NCBI RefSeq assembly: GCF_038452275.1
Contig: NZ_CP141643.1
Span: 1,922,001 to 1,986,000, forward strand
Direction: 5' to 3'
From: Corynebacterium sp. BD556
Lineage (GTDB): Bacteria > Actinomycetota > Actinomycetes > Mycobacteriales > Mycobacteriaceae
Length of the DNA: 64,000 bases
In this document: piece by piece, positions 47,115-55,947 of the stretch
Layout: each line of letters starts with the position of its first letter
Position numbering within the stretch: the stretch's first letter is position 1
The notes under the pieces: generated by a model
Seen by the model: the letters and a program-made list of their open reading frames with translations, nothing else
Told to the model about the DNA's origin: nothing
The model's database searches: none
Position numbers and translations under genes: made by a program

Positions 47115-47843
47115 TTAATTGCTGTCGCGCACCTCGAGCGTCGTGCCGGGCGGCAGTGCCTCAAGCAAGCGGATTTTCGCCAGCAGCGGATTTTGCTCCA
47201 GAACTTTGGCCGTACCCATCCGCGCCCGGGTGATTTTGACCTCGGTGCGGGCACGCTCCAGGTCAGTTTCCGCCGCGAGTTTGTCCACCTCAGCCTGGCT
47301 AAGTGCGTCCGTGATACGGTGCGGCAAAGTGATGTCTTTGAGGTGGATGGTGCCGACGATTTCGAGGCCGACGTCGCGGGCCGCTTTCGCTGCCGCCGCG
47401 GCGACAGGGGATAGGTCTATCCGAGTGCCCACGAGCTCGTTGAGCTGCATTGTGGAGACGAGTTCACGCAAAGCGATCTGGGCAGCTAAATAAACCTCAC
47501 GGTTGGGATCCGCCGAGGAGGTGACGTAGCGCACTGCATCCACGACCCGTGTAGTCAGCACGAAGGTCAGCGTGACATCTAGGCCCTGCGCCGTCGGAAC
47601 TGACTGCGGGGCGAAGGAGAGTTGACTGCGCCGCTGGTCAACCTGCCGAAAGAGGTCAAAAGGTTGGGAAAGCCCGGGACGGTTGACCACGGTTACTTCG
47701 CCGTTTCGGGAGCGCAGCACCACATGGCCAGGCTTGGGCGCGGGACTGCGCGGGAAAGAGCGCTGCCATGTTTCAGTGTGTGCTTCCGGCAGATACATCG
47801 ACCACCCGTCATCGGAATTGCGTTTGAAACGCCTGCTAAGCAT
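47115..47843 (-). CDS. SPFH/Band 7 domain protein
   Basis: 242 aa with no membrane segment. An SPFH-like domain (about 35-195) with FRQVDQRRSQLSFAPQSVPT and VTSSADPNREVYLAAQIAL leads to a helical Ala/Glu-rich C-terminus (LSQAEVDKLAAETDLERARTE). Related proteins form scaffolds at membranes; the usual hydrophobic hairpin is missing, so attachment would need partners. No neighbouring NfeD gene. Function unknown. Confidence 0.75.
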   Translation of the reverse strand: MLSRRFKRNSDDGWSMYLPEAHTETWQRSFPRSPAPKPGHVVLRSRNGEVTVVNRPGLSQPFDLFRQVDQRRSQLSFAPQSVPTAQGLDVTLTFVLTTRVVDAVRYVTSSADPNREVYLAAQIALRELVSTMQLNELVGTRIDLSPVAAAAAKAARDVGLEIVGTIHLKDITLPHRITDALSQAEVDKLAAETDLERARTEVKITRARMGTAKVLEQNPLLAKIRLLEALPPGTTLEVRDSN

Positions 47844-48434
47844 AGGTCACCACCACGCCTTACGTTGTATGGTTCAGCCCCGCGCGGGGCCAACCGGTGG
47901 CGGGGCAGCGGTGCGTGGGCAAGCACGCGTGCTTGCTTCGGTACCGGGCCGCGGGCCACCGGGAAGCTCATTCCCGGGCGGTGGCGGAACACTTATAGAA
48001 GGGATCAGGGGACTTGAACCCCATTGGCCCGCAGGCCGTGCCGTGCGCCGAGCGGTCCATCATCCGGAAAACGCCCCGAAGGAAAACGGGGACGCCCCAT
48101 AGCACCCGCACGGCGCACGCTTCAGTCTATGGCCCTCACGTCTTAGCCACAACAACGATGTTGGCCGCGCCGAACACGAAGCAAACCACGTCGTTGAGGC
48201 CGAGGACACGCCTGCAATCTCGAAAAAGCGGGGACGAGAAGCCACCATAAGGACGGTCCCTGCGGTTGAACTTCCTGCGTTATCGACGCCGCCTCCTTTC
48301 GCGCCGGGCGCGACGGGTGGCCGTTAACTCCACCGCGGGCGTCGTCGATGGTGGTGCCAGGGACCTCGCGCAGGCGAGCGTCGACAACGAAGGTTTCGGC
48401 CCGTACTGGGTTGATGGTGGGTGTGAGATCACGC
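47844..48434. other. Gene-free gap with a tRNA T-arm-like sequence
   Basis: 591 nt without a credible protein gene. On the minus strand 48000-48023 gives a T-arm and acceptor-like segment (GGGGTTCAAGTCCCC then TGATCCCT), preceded by a GGCC-TGCG-GGCC hairpin (48026-48037). No matching 5' half was found within 100 nt. A second G+C-rich hairpin lies at about 48072-48094. The rest shows nothing. Confidence 0.5.
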
Positions 48435-48797
48435 TCAAGTTTGTGTTTCGCCGTTGGATACTCTTTCCAAGCCCAAGTGGGTTGCAGTAGTGGCGCTGAA
48501 ATGGGCCCATAATTCTTTCAGCGCGGCGAGTTCCTCCCGGCCCGCCTCGGTGAGTGCGTAGTACTTGCGCCCCGGCCCAAAGGTGCCACTGCGCCACTGC
48601 GTGCGTACCAAGCCGACGCGTTCGAGGCGCCCAAGCAGCGGGTAGAGCGTGCCTCCCTTGATATCTCCGAAGCCGGACTCGAGCAGGAGGGCGGCGATTT
48701 CGTAGCCGTAGGTTTTGTCGCGCTCCAGGACCTGAAGCACCGCCATCGGTAGCACGGCGCGGAGGCAATGGGAAGGAAAAGAATCTTGCAGAGCCAC
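48435..48797 (-). CDS. PadR-family transcriptional regulator
   Basis: 120 aa. Winged-helix N-terminus with LPMAVLQVLERDKTYGYEIAALL and GDIKGGTLYPLLGRLERVGLV, then the helical C-terminus ALTEAGREELAALKELW. Start is GTG 48797. Probably represses itself and nearby genes; a target could be the MFS exporter, which lies after a divergent gene. The upstream region has the AT-rich palindrome ATCTAGAT (about 48815-48822). Confidence 0.88.
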   Translation of the reverse strand: MALQDSFPSHCLRAVLPMAVLQVLERDKTYGYEIAALLLESGFGDIKGGTLYPLLGRLERVGLVRTQWRSGTFGPGRKYYALTEAGREELAALKELWAHFSATTATHLGLERVSNGETQT

Positions 48798-48926
48798 ACC
48801 TAGAAAGTAACGCCATCTAGATAGTTATGCTACTTAGGTGTGGCCGGCAGGCACCCGTGCCGCAACTGACACGGCGTCGGCTAGGCTTGGCGGAGAATCA
48901 AACCGCCTCCAAGCAAGGAGAAACAC

Positions 48927-49565
48927 GTGTACCCCGCCCCTTTAACCCCAGGATCAACCGTGCGAGTAGTCACCCCATCGCGCTCGCTGCCGTATGTCGT
49001 AGACGGCCAGGCGGGTGACTTCCTCTCACACCTGGCCACGCAGCGTCTCAACGATCTGGGGCTCACCGTCACCTTCGGCAACAATGTGGAGGAATCTGAC
49101 GAGTTTTACACCTCCGAGGTCGATTCCCGCGTGAGCGACATCCACGACGCTTTCACCGACCCGGACGTTGCTGGCATCTTGTCGGTGATCGGCGGGTTTA
49201 ACACCAACGAACTGCCACCATTTCTCGACTCCGACCTCATCGCCGCCCACCCCACATTTTTCTGCGGACACTCAGATGTAACCGCCCTGCAAAACGCGCT
49301 GTATGCACGCACGGGCCTAATCACCTACTCGGGCCCGCACTGGTCCACTTTCGGCATGCGTGACCACAGCGAGCTGACCCGCAGCTCCTTTACACACGCC
49401 GCATTTAGCGATGAGACCATCGAATGGGCACCCAGCACGTGGTTCACCGACGACGACTGGTTCATCAACCAAGACGACCGCCCCACCGAAAAAACCGACG
49501 GCTGGTGGCCCATCCGGGAAGGTGAAGCGGTGGGCACCTCGATCCGCTTCCCGCGCGGTGCATGA
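48927..49565 (+). CDS. C-terminally truncated S66 (LD-carboxypeptidase/MccF-like) peptidase
   Basis: 212 aa against about 340 for the family. The N-terminal domain is intact: VRVVTPSRSL, ILSVIGGFNTNELLP-like (here GGFNTNELPP), and the nucleophile Ser in FCGHSDVTALQNALYA. The frame ends at GTSIRFPRGA right after the conserved WWPIREGEAVGTSI, so the domain with catalytic Glu and His is missing. GTG 48927 has AAGGAG six bases upstream. The next gene starts inside its end (ATGA). Probably inactive; a deletion may have fused its end to the MFS gene. Confidence 0.7.
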   Translation: MYPAPLTPGSTVRVVTPSRSLPYVVDGQAGDFLSHLATQRLNDLGLTVTFGNNVEESDEFYTSEVDSRVSDIHDAFTDPDVAGILSVIGGFNTNELPPFLDSDLIAAHPTFFCGHSDVTALQNALYARTGLITYSGPHWSTFGMRDHSELTRSSFTHAAFSDETIEWAPSTWFTDDDWFINQDDRPTEKTDGWWPIREGEAVGTSIRFPRGA

Positions 49566-50983
49566 TGAACAGTTCGACACCAGCGCAGCGCTGGGCCTTC
49601 TTTGCTGTTATCTCGCTCGGCCTATTCATGATCGGATTAGACAATTCGATTCTCTACACGGCTTTGCCCGTGCTGGAATCCCAACTGGGGGCGACGAGCA
49701 CCGAGTCTTTATGGATCATCAACGCCTACCCGCTTGTGCTCGCCGGGTTATTGCTGGGCACCGGCACTCTCGGTGACAAAATCGGCCACCGCTTAATGTT
49801 CATCACGGGACTGGTCATCTTCGGGTTAGCCTCACTCGCTGCTGCCTTCGCTCCGTCTGCCTTGGCGCTCATCGCGGCCCGCGGCGCGCTCGGAGTGGGG
49901 GGTGCCACAATGATGCCGGCCACCCTCGCCCTGATCCGCCTGACCTTTTCTGACGAGCGTGAACGCAACACGGCTATCGGAATCTGGGGATCGGTGGCGG
50001 TCGTCGGTGCGGGCGCGGGGCCCGTCGTCGGCGGCGCGTTGCTTGAGCATTTCTGGTGGGGCTCCGTTTTTCTCATTAATGTCCCTGTCGTTGTCATCGC
50101 CCTCGCTTTGACTGTTGCGCTGGCGCCGGAAAACATGCCCAACCCCGACAAGCACTGGGATGTGGTTTCCTCCGTCTACGCTCTGTTCGCGTTGTCGGCG
50201 GCCACGATGGTGATTAAGGAGAGTGCGAGCCCACATGGAAGGGCCGCGCTGATTGCCGGGGCGGCGGCGGTTTCGGTTGTGGCTGGGGCGTTGTTTGTGC
50301 GCCGTCAAGCGAAGCTGCGCGACCCCCTGCTCACCTTCGACATCTTCCGTTCGCGTATGTTCACCGGCGGCGTGCTCGCCGCCGCCGGAGGAATGGTGGT
50401 GCTTGCCGGCACCGAGCTGATGACGACGCAGAAGCTACAGCTTGCCGACGCCTTCAGCCCCCTCCACGCCGGGCTGACGGTGATGGTCATGGCCGCCTGC
50501 GCCATCCCCGCTTCCACTCTCGGCGGCGCATTCCTTCACCGCATTGGCTTTCTCCCACTGATCACCGGTGGGTTCGTCACCGCCGCAGCGGGAGCTTGGC
50601 TGATCCACTGGGCGACACAACACGACCGGATGGGCTGGCTGTTGGCCGGACTGGCCGTGGTGGGTTGGAGTGCCGGTTCGGTAATGTCGGTCAGCTCCAT
50701 CGCCATCATCGGCGCCGCCCCGCTGAAACGCTCAGGCATGGCCGCCGGAGTAGAGGAAGTCTCCTACGAACTGGGAACGCTGACCACAGTTGCTGTCACC
50801 GGCTCCCTTTTGCCGCGTTGGCTGGAAGCCAACCAGCGGACCATGCCCTTCGAAACGGCCTACACCACCGCCTATTCCGGGGTCATCGTGCTTCTTGGCG
50901 GCGCCGCAGTTGCCTTCGCTGCCGCCACCTGGTGGTGTTTCCGCGACAACCCCAAATCGGGTGATGTGCAGGCGGCGGGCTAG
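49562..50983 (+). CDS. MFS transporter, DHA2-like multidrug exporter
   Basis: 473 aa with 14 predicted membrane segments. Family motifs: LDNSILYTALPVLESQLGA (TM1), GTGTLGDKIGHRLMF (motif A), ALGVGGATMMPATLALI, and GAGAGPVVGG (motif C). Proton-driven export of drugs or dyes is typical of the family. Starts with two ATGs, overlapping the truncated peptidase by 4 nt. A nearby PadR regulator may control it. Confidence 0.9.
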   Translation: MMNSSTPAQRWAFFAVISLGLFMIGLDNSILYTALPVLESQLGATSTESLWIINAYPLVLAGLLLGTGTLGDKIGHRLMFITGLVIFGLASLAAAFAPSALALIAARGALGVGGATMMPATLALIRLTFSDERERNTAIGIWGSVAVVGAGAGPVVGGALLEHFWWGSVFLINVPVVVIALALTVALAPENMPNPDKHWDVVSSVYALFALSAATMVIKESASPHGRAALIAGAAAVSVVAGALFVRRQAKLRDPLLTFDIFRSRMFTGGVLAAAGGMVVLAGTELMTTQKLQLADAFSPLHAGLTVMVMAACAIPASTLGGAFLHRIGFLPLITGGFVTAAAGAWLIHWATQHDRMGWLLAGLAVVGWSAGSVMSVSSIAIIGAAPLKRSGMAAGVEEVSYELGTLTTVAVTGSLLPRWLEANQRTMPFETAYTTAYSGVIVLLGGAAVAFAAATWWCFRDNPKSGDVQAAG

Positions 50984-51335
50984 AAAAAAGGTGGAAGGAA
51001 AACCAAAAGCGGCCGGCTTTGTCAACCTCACGTGTCTCTACTGAAAGGACAGGGCAAAAGACGGTGCAGGCGCCGGACATCACCCCAAAACACGCAGCGC
51101 TTGCCTTTGTGACCCAACCGACGCCGGGGAGAGAAAAATCGGGGCTGCGGCAACGCGGAAGGTACTGGAGGTAGTTGGCGGGCTTTTCCCGCACAGGCTC
51201 ACCCCACACCAGGGCTTAAACAGTGGCGGCTTTTTACAGGATTAAGGTGCGCGAAACCGCCCTTGTGGAGGGCAAAAAGTGTGGCTGCGGCACCCTTTCC
51301 CGGCTTGCTGTGCCTGCACCCCGGTGAATGCAGGA
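50984..51335. other. Gap between MFS and DUF4177 genes
   Basis: 352 nt. No gene, tRNA or clear terminator seen. Confidence 0.6.
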
Positions 51336-51545
51336 TTAGAGGCTTTCGAAAACCATCGTGGCTTGGATGCGGTCGCCGCCTGCCCACCCTTTACTACCTG
51401 ATGAGGCAGTGGTGATCGTGTGCAGGCGGAAACCCTTGGAGCATTGCTTATTGATGACATTCTCAAGTTCGGACAGATTTCCGGATCCGGTTCCGAGGAA
51501 CTTCTCCTTCAGCACGACCTGCAACACGACGTAGTTAGGGGCCAC
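51336..51545 (-). CDS. DUF4177 family small protein
   Basis: 69 aa. The sequence VVLQVVLKEKFLGTGSGNLSEL and the later GFRLHTITTASSGSKGWAGG, with DRIQATMVFESL, match DUF4177. Start GTG 51545 has GGAGG five bases upstream. Function unknown; no membrane segment. Isolated on this strand between long non-coding regions. Confidence 0.75.
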   Translation of the reverse strand: MAPNYVVLQVVLKEKFLGTGSGNLSELENVINKQCSKGFRLHTITTASSGSKGWAGGDRIQATMVFESL

Positions 51546-52266
51546 AGAAACCTCCGAGCGCTCAGGGGAACAGAAAACGAGTGCCAGTGCCGCATGTTGC
51601 TGCCGGGCGTTGTGAAACGATTAAAACACAGTCCAGTTTCATTCGACAGCAGATCTCGCTGCGTTTTTCGGATTGAAGATGTCCCCATCACCACTGTGCT
51701 TTTGTTCTTGTTGTTGCAAGCGCGCGGCGCGATGCGACGCAGTGGAAACGTGTCGATCACGGCAGCGGCGCTTACTACGTCGGTGGATGCAGGAGTTACT
51801 CCTCGTCCGGCTTTCGGCCCGGTTTCAATTCTGAGGATCTGCGACTCGGTGGTGCACGCTGCTTTGTTCGACACCAGGGATAAAGCTTTGCGGCAGAAGC
51901 GCAATTTCCATCTCGGTGTACAGCTGGCCCTCCTCCCTTTGAGCCAAGGTGAAAAAGCGGTGGGGCATCTGAGGGTTCAACCTCACCCAACAGGCGAGGT
52001 GCGGCCAGCAACGCCCAGCGGATGGAGGAGCAGCGGGGAGAAAAAGCGAGGCCCCTTTTGCAAAGTTCACCGCGGCGCTAGCATGTGCCTGCGTTGCGCG
52101 TGACCAGCCTCACCAACGACTTCGCAGGGGCCGGTTTTTCGGCGGCAGTTTCGGAAAGAGCGTCAACGGGGTCCCGGGTGGCAGGAAGGTTTCACATGCG
52201 CATGGCATGAGACTTTGTGGTGAGAAGTCTTCCAGACAGTGAGACCTCCCAAGCAACAGTGCAGTT
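51546..52266. other. Long gene-free gap
   Basis: 721 nt with no gene I can support on either strand: all frames are short and lack a family pattern or good start. Nothing else distinctive. Confidence 0.5.
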
Positions 52267-53844
52267 TTAATCGGAGGGCAGAAGCTGGCCAACCTCGCTG
52301 CGGCCGAAGCAAAGCTCCACCTCGGAGCGCACGTTTATCCGCGCCCCACCGCCGGCAACGCGCACCCACACTTGGTGCACCCCCTTGTTCACCGGCACCT
52401 CAACGGCTTCGCCGTCTAAGGAAATGTGCGCGGTCCCGTCGGCGGAGGCGTTGTAGTTGAGCAGCACGGTCCACTCGAGGTTGTAAAGCGGCCCGTCGAG
52501 GAGAAGTTCGGCGGCGCCGTTGTCGGTGCAGGCGTCAAAGCTGGCGCGGGAGGGCATGAGGGCGGCGGGGTGGCGGGTGCCGGTGGCGTCGATAAGCGTC
52601 GGCTCCGTTGTTGAGGTGGTGACCAGCCACGGGGCTAGGTGGTCGAGCCGGTTGTGTGGGTGCGCGACGGGCAAAAGCACCTCGGCCGGCACATCCTGAT
52701 TCAAGCCAGGAAAGCGCAGGGCGGAAAAGTACACGCGCGCCGGCTGTTGACTCCATGAAGCCGCGAAGGTGACGGTGCTGACCAGCGAAGATGCGACGAA
52801 GGCTGCGACGGCGAGCGGCGGGATGCGCAGGCGGGGTGACAGCACTGCCAGCGCGAGAGCGACCAGCACGGCGACTTCGCTGAGATGGCGCAAGGTCAGC
52901 ACAATTTCCACCGCCGTGTCGCCGCCGGAGCGCAACCACCACAACGACACGATCGGCACCACGGGGTAAAGCAGCGCGGGCAGCCACACGAGTGCGTGAC
53001 GGCGCCCCCACCACAGCACCACACCCACCACCAGCGCGCCGAGCACAATGAGCGGCAGGGGTGCGTGCGCGAACGGGGGAGAGGGGTGCCAGCGCTGCCA
53101 CAGCCACGGCCCGCCCGCGGCGGTGGGCGCTAAGCCTTCCGCGTAGCCGCGCCACAGCAGCGCAAGAAGGCTAACACGCTGCTCGGCGCTGGTGTACGGG
53201 GGTGCAAGCGCAAGGTAGATCGCAGCCCACGCGATCGTCGGGGCGGCCAAAGCGGTGGCCAGGGGGCGGATGCGGTCGCGGTAGCCCCAACAGGCCAACG
53301 ACATTAGCGCCAGCGGAGTAATCAATAGTGCGCGCTCGTTGAACATCAACCCGAAGATCAGCCACCCGGCTGCCTTGACCGTGTCGCCGCCTTTGCCGCG
53401 AGCTGCATGCCCGAGCACCATCGCCAGCGCTGCGTGCATGGGCAGGGTGTTGATCCCGGCTGCTAGCCAGGTGCTCACCGGCAGGGTCAGTGGGGTGGCC
53501 AGGTAGATCGCTACTGGCAGCGGCGCCCACCTGCCCGCGAATTGGCGGGCAGACCAGGCGACTGCCGCGGCGGCTAGGGCTTGCAGACAGATCAGCACCG
53601 ACAACGCCGCCGGCCAGTTCAACGGCGCGTAGGTGGCTAAAAGCCACTCGACTACCCACGCGGCGGGCATGAGGTGGCCGTCGTGCGGGGTGAAAAGGGC
53701 CGCGCCCAGGCCCAGTTCGCGCGCCTTCGACTGCAGGATCAGATCGTCCCAATAGAGCCACCCGCGCGCTGCGGCGAGGCCGTGAACCAGCACGCCGACG
53801 ACTGTGACGGCCAGGGTGGTCAGGGCGAGGCGCTTGTCGGTCAT
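52267..53844 (-). CDS. GT-C-like membrane protein, possible glycosyltransferase
   Basis: 525 aa with about eleven membrane segments and a C-terminal outer domain (from about 400) of beta type. The first loop carries YWDDLILQSK and then TPHDGHLMPAAWVVEW, an arrangement seen in GT-C polyprenyl-sugar transferases, where the Asp pair is catalytic. It is in a single-gene unit. A role in arabinogalactan or lipoglycan decoration is inference. Confidence 0.6.
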   Translation of the reverse strand: MTDKRLALTTLAVTVVGVLVHGLAAARGWLYWDDLILQSKARELGLGAALFTPHDGHLMPAAWVVEWLLATYAPLNWPAALSVLICLQALAAAAVAWSARQFAGRWAPLPVAIYLATPLTLPVSTWLAAGINTLPMHAALAMVLGHAARGKGGDTVKAAGWLIFGLMFNERALLITPLALMSLACWGYRDRIRPLATALAAPTIAWAAIYLALAPPYTSAEQRVSLLALLWRGYAEGLAPTAAGGPWLWQRWHPSPPFAHAPLPLIVLGALVVGVVLWWGRRHALVWLPALLYPVVPIVSLWWLRSGGDTAVEIVLTLRHLSEVAVLVALALAVLSPRLRIPPLAVAAFVASSLVSTVTFAASWSQQPARVYFSALRFPGLNQDVPAEVLLPVAHPHNRLDHLAPWLVTTSTTEPTLIDATGTRHPAALMPSRASFDACTDNGAAELLLDGPLYNLEWTVLLNYNASADGTAHISLDGEAVEVPVNKGVHQVWVRVAGGGARINVRSEVELCFGRSEVGQLLPSD

Positions 53845-54069
53845 GGTTTGAGGGTAGCGAGTTGCGCTCTTTGCCCAAACGTAGAAGGTTTTGCAGCCAA
53901 TGCATCTCGCGGTCCGGCGGCGGCTAGATGCCAGGTCGTCAGCGTGTGAGCTTTCGCTTGTGAATCGACTCGGATCCGGCGACTGCGTGTTCCTCGGTGC
54001 TGCCCTTGATGCACTATTTCAGGGCACCTGCCCATGGCTCGCTCGCGCCGATAAACGGCGCACCCCCAG

Positions 54070-54083
54070 TACACTGGCGCCTA
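54070..54083 (+). promoter_or_regulatory. Glutaminase -10 element for a leaderless transcript
   Basis: TACACT (54070-54075) is exactly 7 nt before ATG 54083; no Shine-Dalgarno lies in between. Confidence 0.5.
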
Positions 54084-55723
54084 TGCCAACCCCTGTGCCC
54101 GAGTACCTTCACCGTATTCTCAATCTCGTCCGCGATGACAATGACGGCGAGGTAGCCGATTATATCGAGGCCCTAAAGGACGCCGATCCGGACAAGCTGG
54201 GCCTGGCGGTGTGCACCGCCAGTGGACACCTTTATGCGGTGGGCGATGAGGATTACGAGTTTTCGATCCAGTCCATCTCCAAACCTTTCGTCTATGCGCT
54301 GGCAATTGAGGAGCTCGGCGCGGACGAGGTACACAAGTTTGTGGGGGTGGAGCCTTCCGGCGAGGCTTTCAACGCAATTTCGCTTGACGACGCCACCAAC
54401 CGCCCCGAAAACCCCATGATCAACGCGGGCGCCATCACCGTCAACCAGTTGATCAACGGTTCGAGCTGCACGGTCAACGAGCGGGTGGAGAAGATCCGCG
54501 CTTTTCTGTCGCGTTTGGCCGGCCGTGAGCTAAGCATTGACCAAAACATTGTGGAAAACGAGTTGACCAGCGCGCACCGCAACAAGGGCATTGCGCACCT
54601 GCTGCGCGAAGTCGGCATGATCAGCGACTCCGCCCACGACGCGGTCAACAGCTACACCCAGCAGTGCTCCATTATGGTCACCATCAAAGATCTTGCCGTC
54701 ATGGCGGCGACGCTGGCCAATGGCGGAATCCAACCTGTTACCAAGCAGCGCGTGCTGTCCGCAAAAACGTGCCGCATCGTGCAGGCCGTGATGACTTCGG
54801 CAGGCATGTACGACGGCTCGGGGCGCTGGATGGTTCAGGTGGGTATCCCCGCCAAGTCCGGTGTCTCCGGGGGCCTGATCGGGACGATGCCGGGGCAGTT
54901 GGGGATAGCGTCGTTTAGCCCGCGTCTGAACAAGGAGGGCAACTCCGTGCGCGGCGTGAAGATCTTCGGGGAGCTGTCCCAATCCCTCGGCTTAAACCTC
55001 ATGTCCTCCGACTACTACGCCGCGCCGGGCATCAAGTCCGTCGACCGCGGACACGACCGCACCGTCGTCGAGCTGCAAGGCATGATCAACTTCACCGCTG
55101 CCGAAAAAATCATCCACGACCTGTCCGACATGAACCTGGACACGCGCTATCTGGTGCTCGACGTGTCTCGTGTGACCAGTTTCAACAAGGCCGGGCGCAT
55201 GCTGATCAAGGAAGGTTTCAAAGAGTTTCGCGACTCCGGCTGCGAAGTGCGCATTTACGACCCGGAGGGAGCCATGCCGGACTACGAATTTTCCGACGGC
55301 ACCTACGTCCAAGCCATCAAAGACTTCTCCACCAGCTTCGACATCAACGCGCCGCGCAAAGATGTCTACGATGCGATCCGCAACCCGAAAGACTGGTGGG
55401 AAGGCATCGTCGGCGGCGACAACCAAGAACTTGGCGACGGGTTCCGCATGGAAAGCGAAGATGACTACGCCGAATTTACCGTTGGAGAAGCAAGCGACGG
55501 CGACCGCCTGGTCTGGCACGTTGAACCCTCCGACAGTGACAAGGACGACTCGAAGTGGCGCGACACCGATGTCATCTTCGAATTGGAAGACGGCAACGAC
55601 GGCGACACCCGCGTCAAACTCACCCACCGCGGACTACTCCCGCATGAGGACCGCTACAAGGAACTCACCGAGGATTGGCGCAGACGCCTCAGCGGGCTGC
55701 GCCGCCGCTCGACGGAGAGGTAG
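54083..55723 (+). CDS. glsA: Glutaminase with STAS and AHSA1/SRPBCC domains
   Basis: 546 aa from ATG 54083; the frame is open upstream to 53891, but that part is not similar to glutaminase. The glutaminase domain (about 5-300) converts glutamine to glutamate and ammonia; nucleophile Ser64 and Lys67 in SISKP, and NPMINAGAI are present. A STAS domain follows (about 315-405, LVLDVSRVTSFNKAG). The last 130 residues are an AHSA1/SRPBCC domain: FDINAPRKDVYDAI, DWWEGIVGG and LVWHVEPSD. Glutaminase-STAS proteins are known; the third domain is unusual and may bind a ligand. Confidence 0.88.
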   Translation: MPTPVPEYLHRILNLVRDDNDGEVADYIEALKDADPDKLGLAVCTASGHLYAVGDEDYEFSIQSISKPFVYALAIEELGADEVHKFVGVEPSGEAFNAISLDDATNRPENPMINAGAITVNQLINGSSCTVNERVEKIRAFLSRLAGRELSIDQNIVENELTSAHRNKGIAHLLREVGMISDSAHDAVNSYTQQCSIMVTIKDLAVMAATLANGGIQPVTKQRVLSAKTCRIVQAVMTSAGMYDGSGRWMVQVGIPAKSGVSGGLIGTMPGQLGIASFSPRLNKEGNSVRGVKIFGELSQSLGLNLMSSDYYAAPGIKSVDRGHDRTVVELQGMINFTAAEKIIHDLSDMNLDTRYLVLDVSRVTSFNKAGRMLIKEGFKEFRDSGCEVRIYDPEGAMPDYEFSDGTYVQAIKDFSTSFDINAPRKDVYDAIRNPKDWWEGIVGGDNQELGDGFRMESEDDYAEFTVGEASDGDRLVWHVEPSDSDKDDSKWRDTDVIFELEDGNDGDTRVKLTHRGLLPHEDRYKELTEDWRRRLSGLRRRSTER

Positions 55724-55947
55724 GGGCAGCGGTGAGCTTGGGGGTGGCCCACACCCGCAAATAACAGGGCACAGGCCAAAGCAAAAGCAGCGCCCGAAGC
55801 GCAAGAGGGGGGTAGAGACTGGGTGATGTGTAGGCGCTGACAAGCAATGCCAGCTTGACCAGCATTGACCCACCACATCTACCTGCTGCCTGATCCAAGC
55901 GGCGCTTCGACGTAGCCTGGCTTGCAAGGACCGTTGAAGGAGTTGCG

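Noticed and set aside
47683-48102. Forward frame of 139 codons spanning the SPFH gene start and gap
   Set aside because: Crosses the start of a real gene on the other strand; composition shows no protein-like pattern.
51509-51904. Reverse frame of 131 codons in the long gap
   Set aside because: No start signal or family pattern, and it overlaps the DUF4177 gene in another frame.
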